This document shows positions 43,340-52,094 of a DNA stretch of 64,000 nucleotides, one piece after another; positions within the stretch are counted from its first letter, which is position 1, and each line of letters starts with the position of its first letter. The notes below the pieces were generated by a model that worked only from the letters and a program-made list of their open reading frames with translations, did not search any database and was not told where the DNA came from. The position numbers and the translations under genes were made by a program. Source of the stretch: Oxalobacteraceae bacterium AB_14 (lineage in GTDB: Bacteria; Pseudomonadota; Gammaproteobacteria; Burkholderiales; Burkholderiaceae_D); contig KB906724.1 in assembly GCA_000381565.1 (NCBI GenBank), positions 902,350 through 966,349 on the forward strand, written 5' to 3'.

Positions 43340-46033
43340 ATGCGCATTGCTCCCTCTCTGTTGCTGGCCTCGCTTCTGCTGGCAATCAGCCTCCCCGGCA
43401 ACGCCTTCTGTCCCAAGAATGGCTTTGTCTGTTTTATCACGTCCAAGTCGGCCGGCAGCCTGACCCACCAGGACATCACCCAGCGCGGCATCGAGGCGCT
43501 CGACAAGCGCTACTTCGCCGTGCCCAAGCTGACGGCGTCGATGCAAAAGGCGCTCGACCAGATCATCGAGGCCGACGCCAAGGTCGATGAAGACCAGACC
43601 AGCTCGGCCAAGCACTTCGACGGCGAGAACGCGGCCGGCGCCCAGCTGCGGCTGGCCACGCTCAAGCAGAACGTGCTGGACGCGCTGCGCAGCGATCCGA
43701 TCAACGCCAGCGGCGCGCGCGACAACCTCGGCAGCGCGCTGCACACCATCCAGGACTTCTACTCGCACAGCAACTGGGTCGAACAGGGCAACGGCGGCGC
43801 CCATCCCGGCGTCGGCCGCCCCGGCCCGCTGGCCTTCGCCGGCCCCGCCACGCCGACCTGCGCCGGCTTCACCGACACCGGCCTGACCTGCGCCAACTCG
43901 TCCAACCTGACCGGCAGCCTGCTCACCAGCGGCTATTACGGCGGCGAGGACCGGGTCAAGCCGGGCGCCTTCAAATGCAGCCACGGCGGCCCGCTCGACA
44001 AGAGCTCGCCATCGAGCGACCCGCTCGGCTACTTCCGCGAAGGCCTCAACAAGGACACGCTGTACTGCGACATCTCGCCGCACAGCGGCTTCCACAACAC
44101 GGCGGCGGCGGCCGCCATCGCCGGCACCCAGCAGTTCGTCGAAGACATCAAGGCCGAGATCACGCCGGCCCAGCTGAAGGCGCTGCTCGGCGCCGGTCCC
44201 ACCCTGGCCTTCGCCATCGACACCACCGGCAGCATGGGCGGCATCATCGCCGGCGTGCGCGCCTCGGCCACCAGCATCGTCGACGCCCGCCTCGGCACCG
44301 ACGAGGAACCGCTGCAATACGTGCTGGCGCCGTTCAACGACCCGTTCACCGGCCCCACCATCGCCACCAACGACGCCGGCCTGTTCAAGGGCGCCATCAG
44401 CGGCCTGGGCGCCTCGGGCGGCGGCGACTGCCCCGAGCTGGCCATGACCGGCATGTACAACGGCCTGTCGCTGGCCGACCCCGGCGGCGACCTGTTCATG
44501 TACACCGACGCCACCGCCAAGGACGCCGGCCTGGCCGGCGCCGTCATCAGCCTGGCCAAGAGCAAGGACATCAAGATCTATCCGGTGCTGTTCGGCAGCT
44601 GCTCGCCGCTGACGCCGGGCTTCCTGCAGGCGGCGGCCGAGACCGGCGGCCAGGTGTTCTTCCTGTTCGGCAGCGAGGCCGCCAACGTCACCCAGCTGGC
44701 CGACCTGGTGGTGCGCAACAACGTGGTGCAAGTGCTGTCGCTGGTCGACACCTACCCCAGCGCCAAGAGCTACACGGTGCCGGTCGACAGCAGCATGAGC
44801 CGGCTGACGGTGTCGGTCAGCGGCACCCTGCAGGGCGTGCAGCCGGTGGTGACGCTGACGCGGCCGGACGGCGTGGTGGTCACGGCCGCCAACGCCACCA
44901 AGTTCCTCAGCCTGTCGAGCGGCGTCATCATCTCGATCGACAGCCCGCCGCGCGGCGCCTGGACGCTGGCCATCAGCGGCTCGTCCGACCAGACCTATGT
45001 CAACGTCAGCGGCGTGGCCGAGCTGGCGTTCAACTCGTTCAGGCTGGCGCGCTTCGGCGCGCAGCCGCCGCACCAGGGCTTGCTGGCGATCGACGGCGAG
45101 CCGGGCCCGGGCCAGTCGCTGTATGCGCTCGCGGCGCTGACCGGCATCGCCAGCGCGCCGCAATTCCAGCTGCGCCGCAAGAACTTCGAGCTGCTGTCGC
45201 CGCTGGCGCTGGAGCAGGACCAGACCGACGGCGGCAAGTTCTTCGGCGCGCTGACCATCCCGAACGAAGCCTTCGTCGCCTACGCCACCGGCAGCGACAG
45301 TTCCGGCTTCCCGTACCAGCGCCTGGTCAGCGTGATGGTGCAGCCGCAGACGGTGTCGGTGACGCCGCCGTCGCGCCAGGACCTGCGGCCAGGCGTGAGC
45401 ACCACGCTGATGTACCAGGTGCGTAACGACGGCCCGGCCGGCAGCTTCGGCGTCAGCGCCACCGACGACCAGCACTACGTCAAGTCGGTCGCGCCCGCCA
45501 CGCTGACCCTGGCGACCGGCGAGAGCGCCAGCGTGGCCGTCGCGCTGCTGCCGCCGGCCGGCGCGCGCATCGGCAGTTCCGACAGCATCACGGTCTCGGC
45601 GCAGAGCAGCAGCGTCGCCACCGTCCACAACAGCGCTTCGCTGACGGTGTTCGTCACCGGCGCCGTGCAGGTGCCGGGGCGGCCCGACTTCAGCGCCGCC
45701 ATCGTCGGCCAGGAAAACGTGGCGCCCGGCGTCATCGGGCTCGATGTGCGGCTCACCAACATCGGCGTCGGCACTGCGCGCGACCTGAGCTTGTCGTCGC
45801 TGTCGCTGCGCACCCTGGCCGGCACCGGCACCGTCACGCTCAACAACGCCTTGTCGCCGGCGCTGCCGATGGTGACGCCGAACGTCGACGTCGGCAGTTT
45901 CTTCACCGTGCGCCTGACCTTCAACGTGCCGGCCACCGTGCAGCGCTTCAGCGTGATCGAAAACGGCAGCGTCACCGACCTGGGCGGCGTGATCTACGCC
46001 TACTCGCAGGCCCAGTCCGTCATCCCGAAATAA
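43340..46033 (+). CDS. secreted HetC-like / von Willebrand A protein (VWA7-like)
   Basis: An 897-residue exported protein of eukaryote-like layout. Signal peptide residues 1-22. A HetC-type N-terminal domain (about 35-260) begins SLTHQDITQRGIEAL and contains HTIQDFYSHSNWVE (His135 onward), which recalls the metal-binding helix of zinc phospholipase C/P1 nuclease proteins. A VWA domain (about 288-460) carries the metal-site motif DTTGSMGG (Asp294). Two or three beta-sandwich domains follow (about 470-570 and 640-897, CARDB-like). The same order is known in vertebrate VWA7. It has no C-terminal sorting signal, but the next gene, 15 bases on, does. Function is unknown; see findings. Confidence 0.82.
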   Translation: MRIAPSLLLASLLLAISLPGNAFCPKNGFVCFITSKSAGSLTHQDITQRGIEALDKRYFAVPKLTASMQKALDQIIEADAKVDEDQTSSAKHFDGENAAGAQLRLATLKQNVLDALRSDPINASGARDNLGSALHTIQDFYSHSNWVEQGNGGAHPGVGRPGPLAFAGPATPTCAGFTDTGLTCANSSNLTGSLLTSGYYGGEDRVKPGAFKCSHGGPLDKSSPSSDPLGYFREGLNKDTLYCDISPHSGFHNTAAAAAIAGTQQFVEDIKAEITPAQLKALLGAGPTLAFAIDTTGSMGGIIAGVRASATSIVDARLGTDEEPLQYVLAPFNDPFTGPTIATNDAGLFKGAISGLGASGGGDCPELAMTGMYNGLSLADPGGDLFMYTDATAKDAGLAGAVISLAKSKDIKIYPVLFGSCSPLTPGFLQAAAETGGQVFFLFGSEAANVTQLADLVVRNNVVQVLSLVDTYPSAKSYTVPVDSSMSRLTVSVSGTLQGVQPVVTLTRPDGVVVTAANATKFLSLSSGVIISIDSPPRGAWTLAISGSSDQTYVNVSGVAELAFNSFRLARFGAQPPHQGLLAIDGEPGPGQSLYALAALTGIASAPQFQLRRKNFELLSPLALEQDQTDGGKFFGALTIPNEAFVAYATGSDSSGFPYQRLVSVMVQPQTVSVTPPSRQDLRPGVSTTLMYQVRNDGPAGSFGVSATDDQHYVKSVAPATLTLATGESASVAVALLPPAGARIGSSDSITVSAQSSSVATVHNSASLTVFVTGAVQVPGRPDFSAAIVGQENVAPGVIGLDVRLTNIGVGTARDLSLSSLSLRTLAGTGTVTLNNALSPALPMVTPNVDVGSFFTVRLTFNVPATVQRFSVIENGSVTDLGGVIYAYSQAQSVIPK

Positions 46034-46048
46034 ACCGGAGGAACCGCT

Positions 46049-46654
46049 ATGAAACCCCGATACCTGTGCGCGCTGGCCGCGCTGTTGTGGAATATGCTGT
46101 TGTGCTCTTTGTTGTGGGCGCCCGCCGCGCAGGCCGCGCCCGTGGTGTTCACCTTCTCCACCTTGCCGGCCGGCGGCGCGCTGAGCGGCAATCCCGGCGA
46201 CACGGTGGGGTGGGGCTACCAGCTGGTCAACACCGACCCGCTGAACTGGTTCGTGCCGACCCAGCTCAATGCGTCCTCGTTCAGCCTTGGCACACCGGAC
46301 GCCAGCTACTTCGACTTCCCGGCGCTGGCGCCGGGCGCCAGCGCCACCGTGGCCTTCGACGCGCTGGCGCACACCGGCTTGTACGGCTTGCAGATCTTCT
46401 CGTTCGCCTTGCCGGGCATGAGCGACAGCGGCAGCTTCAGCCTGTCCGGCGAATGGTGGAACGGCGATCCGCTGGCCGGCGGCGTCTTCCTGCAAGCGTC
46501 GGACGTGCAGTTGGCGCCGCTCTCGGTCACGCTGGCGGCGACGGCCGTGCCCTTGCCGGGCAGCCTGTGGCTGTTGGCGCCGGGGCTGGCCTTATTGTGG
46601 CTGGTCCAGCGCCGCCGCCAGGAAGGCGCGCAGTTCGGCCGCGCTCTGGGCTGA
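46049..46654 (+). CDS. exported protein with VPLP-type CTERM sorting signal
   Basis: A 201-residue protein with a signal peptide (about residues 1-29, cut after AQA), one beta-rich domain without recognised family (about 30-165), and a C-terminal tripartite signal: VPLPGSLWLLAP, hydrophobic helix, RRRQ, the 'VPLPxxxWL' variant of PEP-CTERM. It likely ends in the cell envelope through exosortase. GGAGG precedes the ATG and only 15 bases separate it from the HetC/VWA gene, so the two form an operon. Its last 63 bases overlap the convergent gene on the other strand. Confidence 0.78.
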   Translation: MKPRYLCALAALLWNMLLCSLLWAPAAQAAPVVFTFSTLPAGGALSGNPGDTVGWGYQLVNTDPLNWFVPTQLNASSFSLGTPDASYFDFPALAPGASATVAFDALAHTGLYGLQIFSFALPGMSDSGSFSLSGEWWNGDPLAGGVFLQASDVQLAPLSVTLAATAVPLPGSLWLLAPGLALLWLVQRRRQEGAQFGRALG

Positions 46655-47146
46655 CGGCGCGGCGGGCCGCACATCCAGGTAGGCGCCGGGACCGGTGCGG
46701 CCCAGCAGCTTGAAGGACTTGCCGGCGTAGACGGTGGGCCGCACCTGCAGCAAGGCCAGTTGCGACTGGCCGCCGCCCGCCGCCCGCAGATGCACGATGA
46801 ACTGGCAGGCGTACTGGCGGCCCTCGGCGCTCCAGTAGTAATCGACATCGGGCGTGATCAGCACGTCGTGGCGGCGCTGTTGCGCCGGCAGCCGCAGCCA
46901 CGCCTTCAGCGCCGGGCTGGCCGGCGGCAAGGCCAGGTCGGCGTCGGGCGGGAACAGCGGCGCGCCGAAGGGCAGGGCCATGCGGTAGCGCCGGTGTTGC
47001 TCGCGCTGCGCGGGCAGGCGCTGCACCGCTTGCAGGATCGCTTGCTGCGCTTGCTGCGGCGCCATGCGCACCGTCAGCTCGCCGTCCTGGGCGCGCGCCG
47101 CCGTCGATAGCAGCAGGGCCAGCATGGGCAGGACGGCGCGTCTCAC
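46592..47146 (-). CDS. hypothetical secreted protein
   Basis: A 184-residue exported protein with a signal peptide (about residues 1-19, cut after ARA). The mature part is mixed, with a central segment VDYYWSAEGRQYACQFIVHLRAAGG resembling strand-turn-strand. No family recognised. It starts one base after the stop codon of the substrate-binding-like gene, so both are co-transcribed. Its final 63 bases overlap the 3' end of the VPLP-CTERM gene in antisense; that overlap keeps the CTERM tail and is therefore a real convergent overlap if both genes are real. Confidence 0.6.
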   Translation of the reverse strand: MRRAVLPMLALLLSTAARAQDGELTVRMAPQQAQQAILQAVQRLPAQREQHRRYRMALPFGAPLFPPDADLALPPASPALKAWLRLPAQQRRHDVLITPDVDYYWSAEGRQYACQFIVHLRAAGGGQSQLALLQVRPTVYAGKSFKLLGRTGPGAYLDVRPAAPSAQSAAELRAFLAAALDQPQ

Positions 47147-47147
47147 G

Positions 47148-47927
47148 TCAATCCCACTTGCGCATCAGCCGTTCCAACGCGCCGTTTTTTTCGAGTTGGA
47201 ACAGGGCGCGCTCGAGCCGCGCGTTGATGAAGGCGGCGAGTTTTTTGCTGGTCACGAAATACAGCCTGGCGCTGTACATCACTTGCGGCAGGATGCGCAC
47301 CTTGTCGGCGGTGCCGGTGCGGGCCAGCAGCCGTTGCAGGCCGGGGCCGCGGTGGAAGAACAGGCGTCCGCGTCCGGCGATCAGCTTTTGCAGATTCAGT
47401 TGCGGATTGGTGGAATTGGCGTCGACCTCGATGCCGCCCATCGCGGCCAGGATATCGGCGGCCGCGAAGCCGCGGTTGATCAACACGACGTTGTCGGGCG
47501 CCAGGCGGCGCACGTCGTCCCACTGCGTGATGCTGACCGGGTCCTGGATACGCGCCAGGAAGTGGTACTCGATGTTGTACAGCGCCGGCCCGAGGAAGTG
47601 AAAACGCTGTTCGCGCTCGGCGGTGCGCTGCATGGCGCATTGCACGTCGAGCTGGCCGGTTTCCATTTCCGAGTAGGCGCGTATCAGCGGCTTCCAGTGC
47701 TGGTCGCCGACGAATTGCAGCGTCGGTTCGATCTGCTCGACGGCGCGCAGGATGTCGATACACAGGCCGACCACGCGGTCCTTGCCGTCGGCGATGAACT
47801 TGGGTTCCGTGCCTTCCTGCGCGGCGGTGCGCAGCACGATGGCATGCGCAGGCAGGCTGGCCGACAGCGCAAGCGCGCAGCATGCCGCACCGAGCAGCCG
47901 GCCCCACCTGCTTTGCTGTCCCGCCAT
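47148..47927 (-). CDS. periplasmic substrate-binding domain protein (SBP_bac_3 type)
   Basis: A 259-residue exported protein with a signal peptide (about residues 1-30, PAHA) and a type II periplasmic-binding fold: VVGLCIDILRAVEQIEP corresponds to the first lobe and LDVQCAMQRTAEREQRFHFLGPAL to the hinge region of amino-acid-type binding proteins. No transporter is adjacent, so it may be a sensor or unpaired receptor. The ATG at 47927 has GAGAGA upstream. It is followed directly by a hypothetical exported protein. Confidence 0.78.
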   Translation of the reverse strand: MAGQQSRWGRLLGAACCALALSASLPAHAIVLRTAAQEGTEPKFIADGKDRVVGLCIDILRAVEQIEPTLQFVGDQHWKPLIRAYSEMETGQLDVQCAMQRTAEREQRFHFLGPALYNIEYHFLARIQDPVSITQWDDVRRLAPDNVVLINRGFAAADILAAMGGIEVDANSTNPQLNLQKLIAGRGRLFFHRGPGLQRLLARTGTADKVRILPQVMYSARLYFVTSKKLAAFINARLERALFQLEKNGALERLMRKWD

Positions 47928-47994
47928 CGGTCTCTCTCCATCTCGCATCGAGCGCTGTTTGATGGCAAGCTTACACCAGTATCGGCCTGGCGTC

Positions 47995-48513
47995 TCATGG
48001 GCATGGGCGGACAAATTGCCGGCCGCCGCGCAGCGCGCCGCCGATCACTTCCATGCCGGCCTGGTGCCCGCCCTGCACGAAGCCGCATTTGTTCAGGACG
48101 CGGGCCGAGGCGGCGTTGCCGTCGGCGACGTAGGCCAGCAGCCAGCGCAGCCGCCATCGCTGCTCGGCCAGCGCGATCAGGTGGCGCAGCGCCTGCGTGG
48201 CCAGGCCCTTGCCGGTCTGGTCGCTGGCGATGCGATAGCCGGCTTCCGCGCTGCCAGCCTGGCGGTCGATGTCCTTCAGGTTGGCGCGGCCGACGATGCG
48301 GCCCTGCCCGTCCAGGATGACGCACGGATGCCAGCTGCCGTTGGCGTAGCCATCCAGGTAGAGTCCGATATGCCGCCGCACGCCTTGCTGTGTATAGAAC
48401 TCCGGCGCGCGCGGCGCGATGTGCTGCTCGAACCAGGCCCGGTTCTCGCGCTCGAATTGCAGCAGCGGCGCGGCGTCTTCGGGTAGCAGGGTTCTGATGA
48501 GGATGTCGTTCAT
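47995..48513 (-). CDS. GNAT family N-acetyltransferase (RimJ/RimL-like)
   Basis: A 172-residue acetyl-CoA-dependent acyltransferase. The RimJ-type start (LLQFERENRAWFEQ) and the acetyl-CoA loop region around DQTGKGLATQAL are visible, followed by YVADGNAASARVLNKCGF, the family's C-terminal motif. Members acetylate ribosomal proteins or small amines; the substrate is unknown. Its ATG overlaps the stop codon of the MFS gene (ATGA), so both are translated together. Confidence 0.9.
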   Translation of the reverse strand: MNDILIRTLLPEDAAPLLQFERENRAWFEQHIAPRAPEFYTQQGVRRHIGLYLDGYANGSWHPCVILDGQGRIVGRANLKDIDRQAGSAEAGYRIASDQTGKGLATQALRHLIALAEQRWRLRWLLAYVADGNAASARVLNKCGFVQGGHQAGMEVIGGALRGGRQFVRPCP

Positions 48514-49715
48514 GGTGTCTCCAAAAAATCTTCCGAACAGGCGACCAGGGCCGCGCAGCCCAGCGTGGCCGTGCCCGCCGCCGTCAAAGCCGGCACGATG
48601 CCGCAGTGCGCGGCCAGCAGCCCCCAGGCCGCGCTGCCGGCGGTCTGGCCGGCGGCGATCGCCAGGATGTGCACCGACAGCGTCCTGGCGCGCACCGCGT
48701 CGGGAAAAGCTTGCTGCGCCGCGCCATTGAGCGTGGTGACGATGGCCGACCACGCCACGCCGCCGATCGCCACCAACAGCAGGCGCTGCGGTTGCGCGGC
48801 GGCCAGGCCGATGGTCGCCAGCATGGCGCCATACACCGCCAGGCCGCCGGCCAGCACCATGCGCCTGGCGGCATGGCGGCGCACGGCCGGCAGCACGACG
48901 GCGGCCAGCACCGCGCCGGCGCCCAGCGCGCCCATCAGCGATCCGTAGGTGCCGGCGTCGGGATGCAGCAGCGGCAGCAGCGCCGCGAACGCCGCCGACA
49001 CAAAGAAGATGCCCATCCCGTGCAGCAGCAGCGATCGATAGCGGGGCGAGGCGCAACTGATGCGCAGCGCGCTGCCCATGCTGTGGCGGCGCGCGTGGGT
49101 GGTCGCGCGCGGCCGTTCCGCCGACCGCCATTGCCGGTAGCGCCACAGCAGCGCGCTGAAGGACAGCGCGTTGAACCAATACAGCGGCGCGGCTCCCGCC
49201 AGCTGGAACAGCACGGCGCCCAGCGCGGGGCCGGCCAGTGCCGCCAGGTTGTAGCTCAGATTGTTCAGCGTGGCGGCCGCTTCCACTTCCTGCAGCGGCA
49301 GCAGCGAGGACATCGAGGCCTGCCAGGCCGGCATCGTGAACGCCAGGCCGGCGCCCATGGCAAAGGTCAGCAGCAGCAAGGCCGGCACCGGCTGGCTGCC
49401 GGCGCAGGACAGCAGCGCCATCGCGGCGGCGGCCAGCGCCATCACGGCGTTGCTGCGGAACAGCAGCGTGGGCCGGTGCAGCGTGTCGGCCAGCGCGCCG
49501 GCGGGCAGGGCGAACAGCAGCATCGGCGCCCAGGTCGCGGTCTGCACCAGCGCCGTCAGCTGCGGCGAATGCGACAGCGTGGCGATCTGCCACGCCGCGG
49601 CGAACGCCTGCATCCGGCTGCCCAGGTTGGACAGCAGGTTAGCCAGCCACAGCTGGCGAAAGCGCGCATGGCGCAAGGGCTGGAACAGGGCGGCGGCGTA
49701 GGGGGGCGATTGCAT
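48510..49715 (-). CDS. MFS transporter (EntS-like, MFS_3)
   Basis: A 401-residue permease with about 12 helices, opening with LRHARFRQLWLANLLSNLG, the typical first-helix motif of the EntS/MFS_3 group whose members export siderophores or drugs. The substrate is not known. It lies divergent from the HTH-citrate synthase gene, 70 bases apart, and is coupled to a GNAT acetyltransferase, so the pair may modify and export one compound (inference). Confidence 0.88.
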   Translation of the reverse strand: MQSPPYAAALFQPLRHARFRQLWLANLLSNLGSRMQAFAAAWQIATLSHSPQLTALVQTATWAPMLLFALPAGALADTLHRPTLLFRSNAVMALAAAAMALLSCAGSQPVPALLLLTFAMGAGLAFTMPAWQASMSSLLPLQEVEAAATLNNLSYNLAALAGPALGAVLFQLAGAAPLYWFNALSFSALLWRYRQWRSAERPRATTHARRHSMGSALRISCASPRYRSLLLHGMGIFFVSAAFAALLPLLHPDAGTYGSLMGALGAGAVLAAVVLPAVRRHAARRMVLAGGLAVYGAMLATIGLAAAQPQRLLLVAIGGVAWSAIVTTLNGAAQQAFPDAVRARTLSVHILAIAAGQTAGSAAWGLLAAHCGIVPALTAAGTATLGCAALVACSEDFLETP

Positions 49716-49785
49716 GGAACAAGTCTAGAAGCGCGGCCCGGCGCCGGTCAATCTTGATTCCTGCAATCGACATTACAATAGGCGC

Positions 49786-50973
49786 ATGAACACAGACCTG
49801 TCCGCATCCGAGGCGGCGCGCATCCTGGGCGTCAGCCTGGCCACCTTGTACTCGTATGTCAGCCGCGGCATGCTGACGCCGAGCGGCGCGCAGGCCGGGC
49901 GCCGCAAGCGCTATCCGCACGACGAGGTGCTGCGGCTGGCGGCGCGCAAGGCCGATGGCAAACGTGGCGGCCACAAGGTCGCCGCCGCGATGCACTGGGG
50001 CACGCCGGTGCTGGAGACGCGCATCTCGCGCATCGCCGACGGCCGCCTGCACTATCGCGGGCATGACGTGCTGGCGCTGGCCGCCAGCGCCACGCTGGAG
50101 CAGGTGGCCTGCCTGTTGTGGGACGACGCCGGCGCCGACTACTTCGCCGCAGCCGCCGATACCGCACAGGCGCCGTTTTCCGCAGGCGTAGTCGCCGCCA
50201 TCGAGAGCGCGCGGTCCATGCCGCCACTGGAGGGCGCCATGTGCATGCTGCCTGTCTGCGGGCATTCGCTCTCCGCGCGCAACGACTTCGTCGCCGGCGC
50301 CGCCTTGATGCGCATGCTGGCAGCATTGCTGCTGAATCGCGCGCCGTCCATGCAGCGGTTGCATCTGCAGGTGGCGCAGGCCTGGCAGGCCGACGCCGCG
50401 CAGACCGACTGGATACGCGCGGCGCTGGTGCTGCTGGCGGATCATGAGTTGAACGCGTCCACCTTCACCGTGCGCTGCGTCGCCGCGACCGGCGCCAGCC
50501 AGGCCGCCGCGCTCAGCGCCGGACTGGCCGCCTTGTCCGGCCCGCAGCATGGCGGCGGCAGCACGCTGATCCGCGCCATGCTGGAGGCGGCGCTGGCAGC
50601 GGGCAGTCCGGACGATGGCATCGCCGCCTGGTTCGACGGCCGCGATCCCGGCCTGTTCGGCTTCTCGCATCCGCTGTACCCGCAGGGCGATCCGCGCGGC
50701 GCCCATCTGCTGGAGCGCATGGCGCAATGGCCGCGAGCCCATGCCGTGCTGGCGATCGGCGACCGCGTCGCCGCCAGGCTGGGCATGCCGGCCAACGCCG
50801 ACTTCGCGCTGGCGGCCATGAGTGTGGTGTGCGGATGGCCGGCGGCGGCCGGGGAAATCCTGTTCGCGCTGGCACGTTCTGCCGGCTGGATCGCGCAAGC
50901 GGCGGAGCAGATCGCCGATGGCGGCATGATACGCCCGCGCGCGCGCTATGTCGGCAGATATCGGGTGGAATAA
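49786..50973 (+). CDS. citrate synthase family protein with N-terminal helix-turn-helix
   Basis: A 395-residue fusion: residues 1-55 form a MerR/excisionase-type helix-turn-helix (LSASEAARILGVSLATLYSYVSRG), and the rest is a citrate-synthase fold. The three catalytic residues are kept: His220 in ADHELNAS, His255 in GPQHGGG and Asp339 in NADFAL. It could condense oxaloacetate or another 2-oxoacid with acetyl-CoA, or bind DNA in response to such a metabolite; both activities are inferred. The ATG lies 6 bases after a TACAAT -10 box and has no usable Shine-Dalgarno, so the mRNA appears leaderless. Confidence 0.85.
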   Translation: MNTDLSASEAARILGVSLATLYSYVSRGMLTPSGAQAGRRKRYPHDEVLRLAARKADGKRGGHKVAAAMHWGTPVLETRISRIADGRLHYRGHDVLALAASATLEQVACLLWDDAGADYFAAAADTAQAPFSAGVVAAIESARSMPPLEGAMCMLPVCGHSLSARNDFVAGAALMRMLAALLLNRAPSMQRLHLQVAQAWQADAAQTDWIRAALVLLADHELNASTFTVRCVAATGASQAAALSAGLAALSGPQHGGGSTLIRAMLEAALAAGSPDDGIAAWFDGRDPGLFGFSHPLYPQGDPRGAHLLERMAQWPRAHAVLAIGDRVAARLGMPANADFALAAMSVVCGWPAAAGEILFALARSAGWIAQAAEQIADGGMIRPRARYVGRYRVE

Positions 50974-51056
50974 AACGGCACGCCAAGACCATGAGAGTAT
51001 GCATTTCTCCCGGCTTGGTATATCGTCTTGCTATCATCCACAGCTTGGGGGGCGGC

Positions 51057-51860
51057 ATGCTGTTTCGCCATGCACCGCAGTTGCGAGCGCAACCGGGTAA
51101 ATGGTCGCTCTTGGCTGTTCCGCTGGTCGTCGCCTGCGCGGGCGCGCTGGGTGGCGCGCTGCCCGCGCAGGAATCAATATTGCAGGAAGTGCATGTCGGC
51201 ATGGGCTTGCCCAAGCCACCCTACATCATGGAATCGGGTAAGGCGGGCCTCGATTACGACATCGCCAAGCAGGCGCTGGCGGCCGGCGGCTACAAGCTGG
51301 TCGGCCATATGCTGCCGCAGACTCGCGCGCTGGCGATGCTGCGCGCCGGCCGGCTCGACGGCATGCTGTCGACGACCGAGGGCATCGGCGGCCAGGATTA
51401 CTTTACTGACGCCTACATCGTCTACCAGAACGTCGCGACCACGCTCACCAGCCGCGACTTGAAACTTCGGAAAATTGAGGATTTGTCCAGGTATTCGGTG
51501 GCTGCTTTCCAGAATGCCAGCATGATACTGGGCGAGCGCTTTGGTTTGGTCGTGAGCGGTCATTCCGACTACAGGGAAGTGCCGTCCCAGATCACACAAG
51601 ACAAGTTGCTCTTTATGGGCAGGGTCGATGTGGTGGTGGGGGATCGCTTGATTTTCAACTACTTCAGCGACAAGCTCGAACCGCAGATCGACGCCACGCA
51701 GGCGGTGACCTATCACCGGATTTTTCCGGAAAGTCCGCGCAAGGCGGTATTTCGCGATGCGCGCGTACGCGACGCCTTCAATGCCGGCCTGAAGATTATC
51801 CGCAGCAATGGCGCGTACGACTCGATCGAGAAGCAATACATTGGCGCTGCGCGGCCTTGA
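51057..51860 (+). CDS. periplasmic substrate-binding domain protein
   Basis: A 267-residue exported protein with a signal-like N-terminus (residues 1-39) and a type II periplasmic-binding fold: VHVGMGLPKPPYIMESGKAGLDYDIAKQAL is the first lobe and LRAGRLDGMLS the hinge. It resembles orphan amino-acid-type binding proteins. The longer in-frame extension upstream covers the end of the citrate synthase gene. GGGGGG precedes the ATG. It is convergent with tRNA-Lys. Confidence 0.75.
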   Translation: MLFRHAPQLRAQPGKWSLLAVPLVVACAGALGGALPAQESILQEVHVGMGLPKPPYIMESGKAGLDYDIAKQALAAGGYKLVGHMLPQTRALAMLRAGRLDGMLSTTEGIGGQDYFTDAYIVYQNVATTLTSRDLKLRKIEDLSRYSVAAFQNASMILGERFGLVVSGHSDYREVPSQITQDKLLFMGRVDVVVGDRLIFNYFSDKLEPQIDATQAVTYHRIFPESPRKAVFRDARVRDAFNAGLKIIRSNGAYDSIEKQYIGAARP

Positions 51861-51891
51861 TGCGGCGGGCCCAGGGACGGACCCCGGAAAC

Positions 51892-51923
51892 AAAAAAAGC
51901 AATTACGATCACTCGTAACTGCT
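51892..51923 (-). terminator. terminator of tRNA-Lys
   Basis: On the minus strand AGCAGTTACGA and TCGTAATTGCT (one G-U pair) form an 11-base stem with a 4-base loop, followed by seven T. It begins 24 bases beyond the tRNA. Confidence 0.85.
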
Positions 51924-51946
51924 TGATTTTGCCACTGCGAATTCGG

Positions 51947-52022
51947 TGGTAGGCCGTGCGGGATTCGAACCTGCGACCAACGGATTAAAAGTCCGCTGCT
52001 CTACCAGCTGAGCTAACGACCC
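51947..52022 (-). tRNA. tRNA-Lys (anticodon TTT)
   Basis: A 76-base cloverleaf with encoded CCA end. The D arm (TTAGCTCAGCTGGTAGAGCA), anticodon arm with CTTTTAA loop and T arm (GGTTCGAATCC) are all standard, and the anticodon is TTT. The acceptor stem pairs GGGTCGT with ACGGCCT using two G-U pairs (positions 1-72 and 4-69), which is slightly unusual for the 1-72 pair. A TTTGCA / TATAAT promoter precedes it and a terminator follows, so it is a single-gene unit. Confidence 0.95.
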
Positions 52023-52036
52023 CCGAAAGAGGCCGT

Positions 52037-52065
52037 ATTATATACAGCCTGCCGCGAACTGCAAA
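52037..52065 (-). promoter_or_regulatory. promoter of tRNA-Lys
   Basis: On the minus strand TTTGCA (52060-52065) and TATAAT (52037-52042) are 17 bases apart; transcription should start near 52030, about 8 bases before the mature 5' end. Confidence 0.7.
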
Positions 52066-52094
52066 GGGTTTTGTGAAAACAATTTATTCCCTTC

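Noticed and set aside
43229..46495. Long minus-strand frame (about 1090 codons) opposite the HetC/VWA gene
   Set aside because: Composition (Gly, Arg, Ala, Gln) is that of an antisense shadow; the plus-strand product has a signal peptide and known domains.
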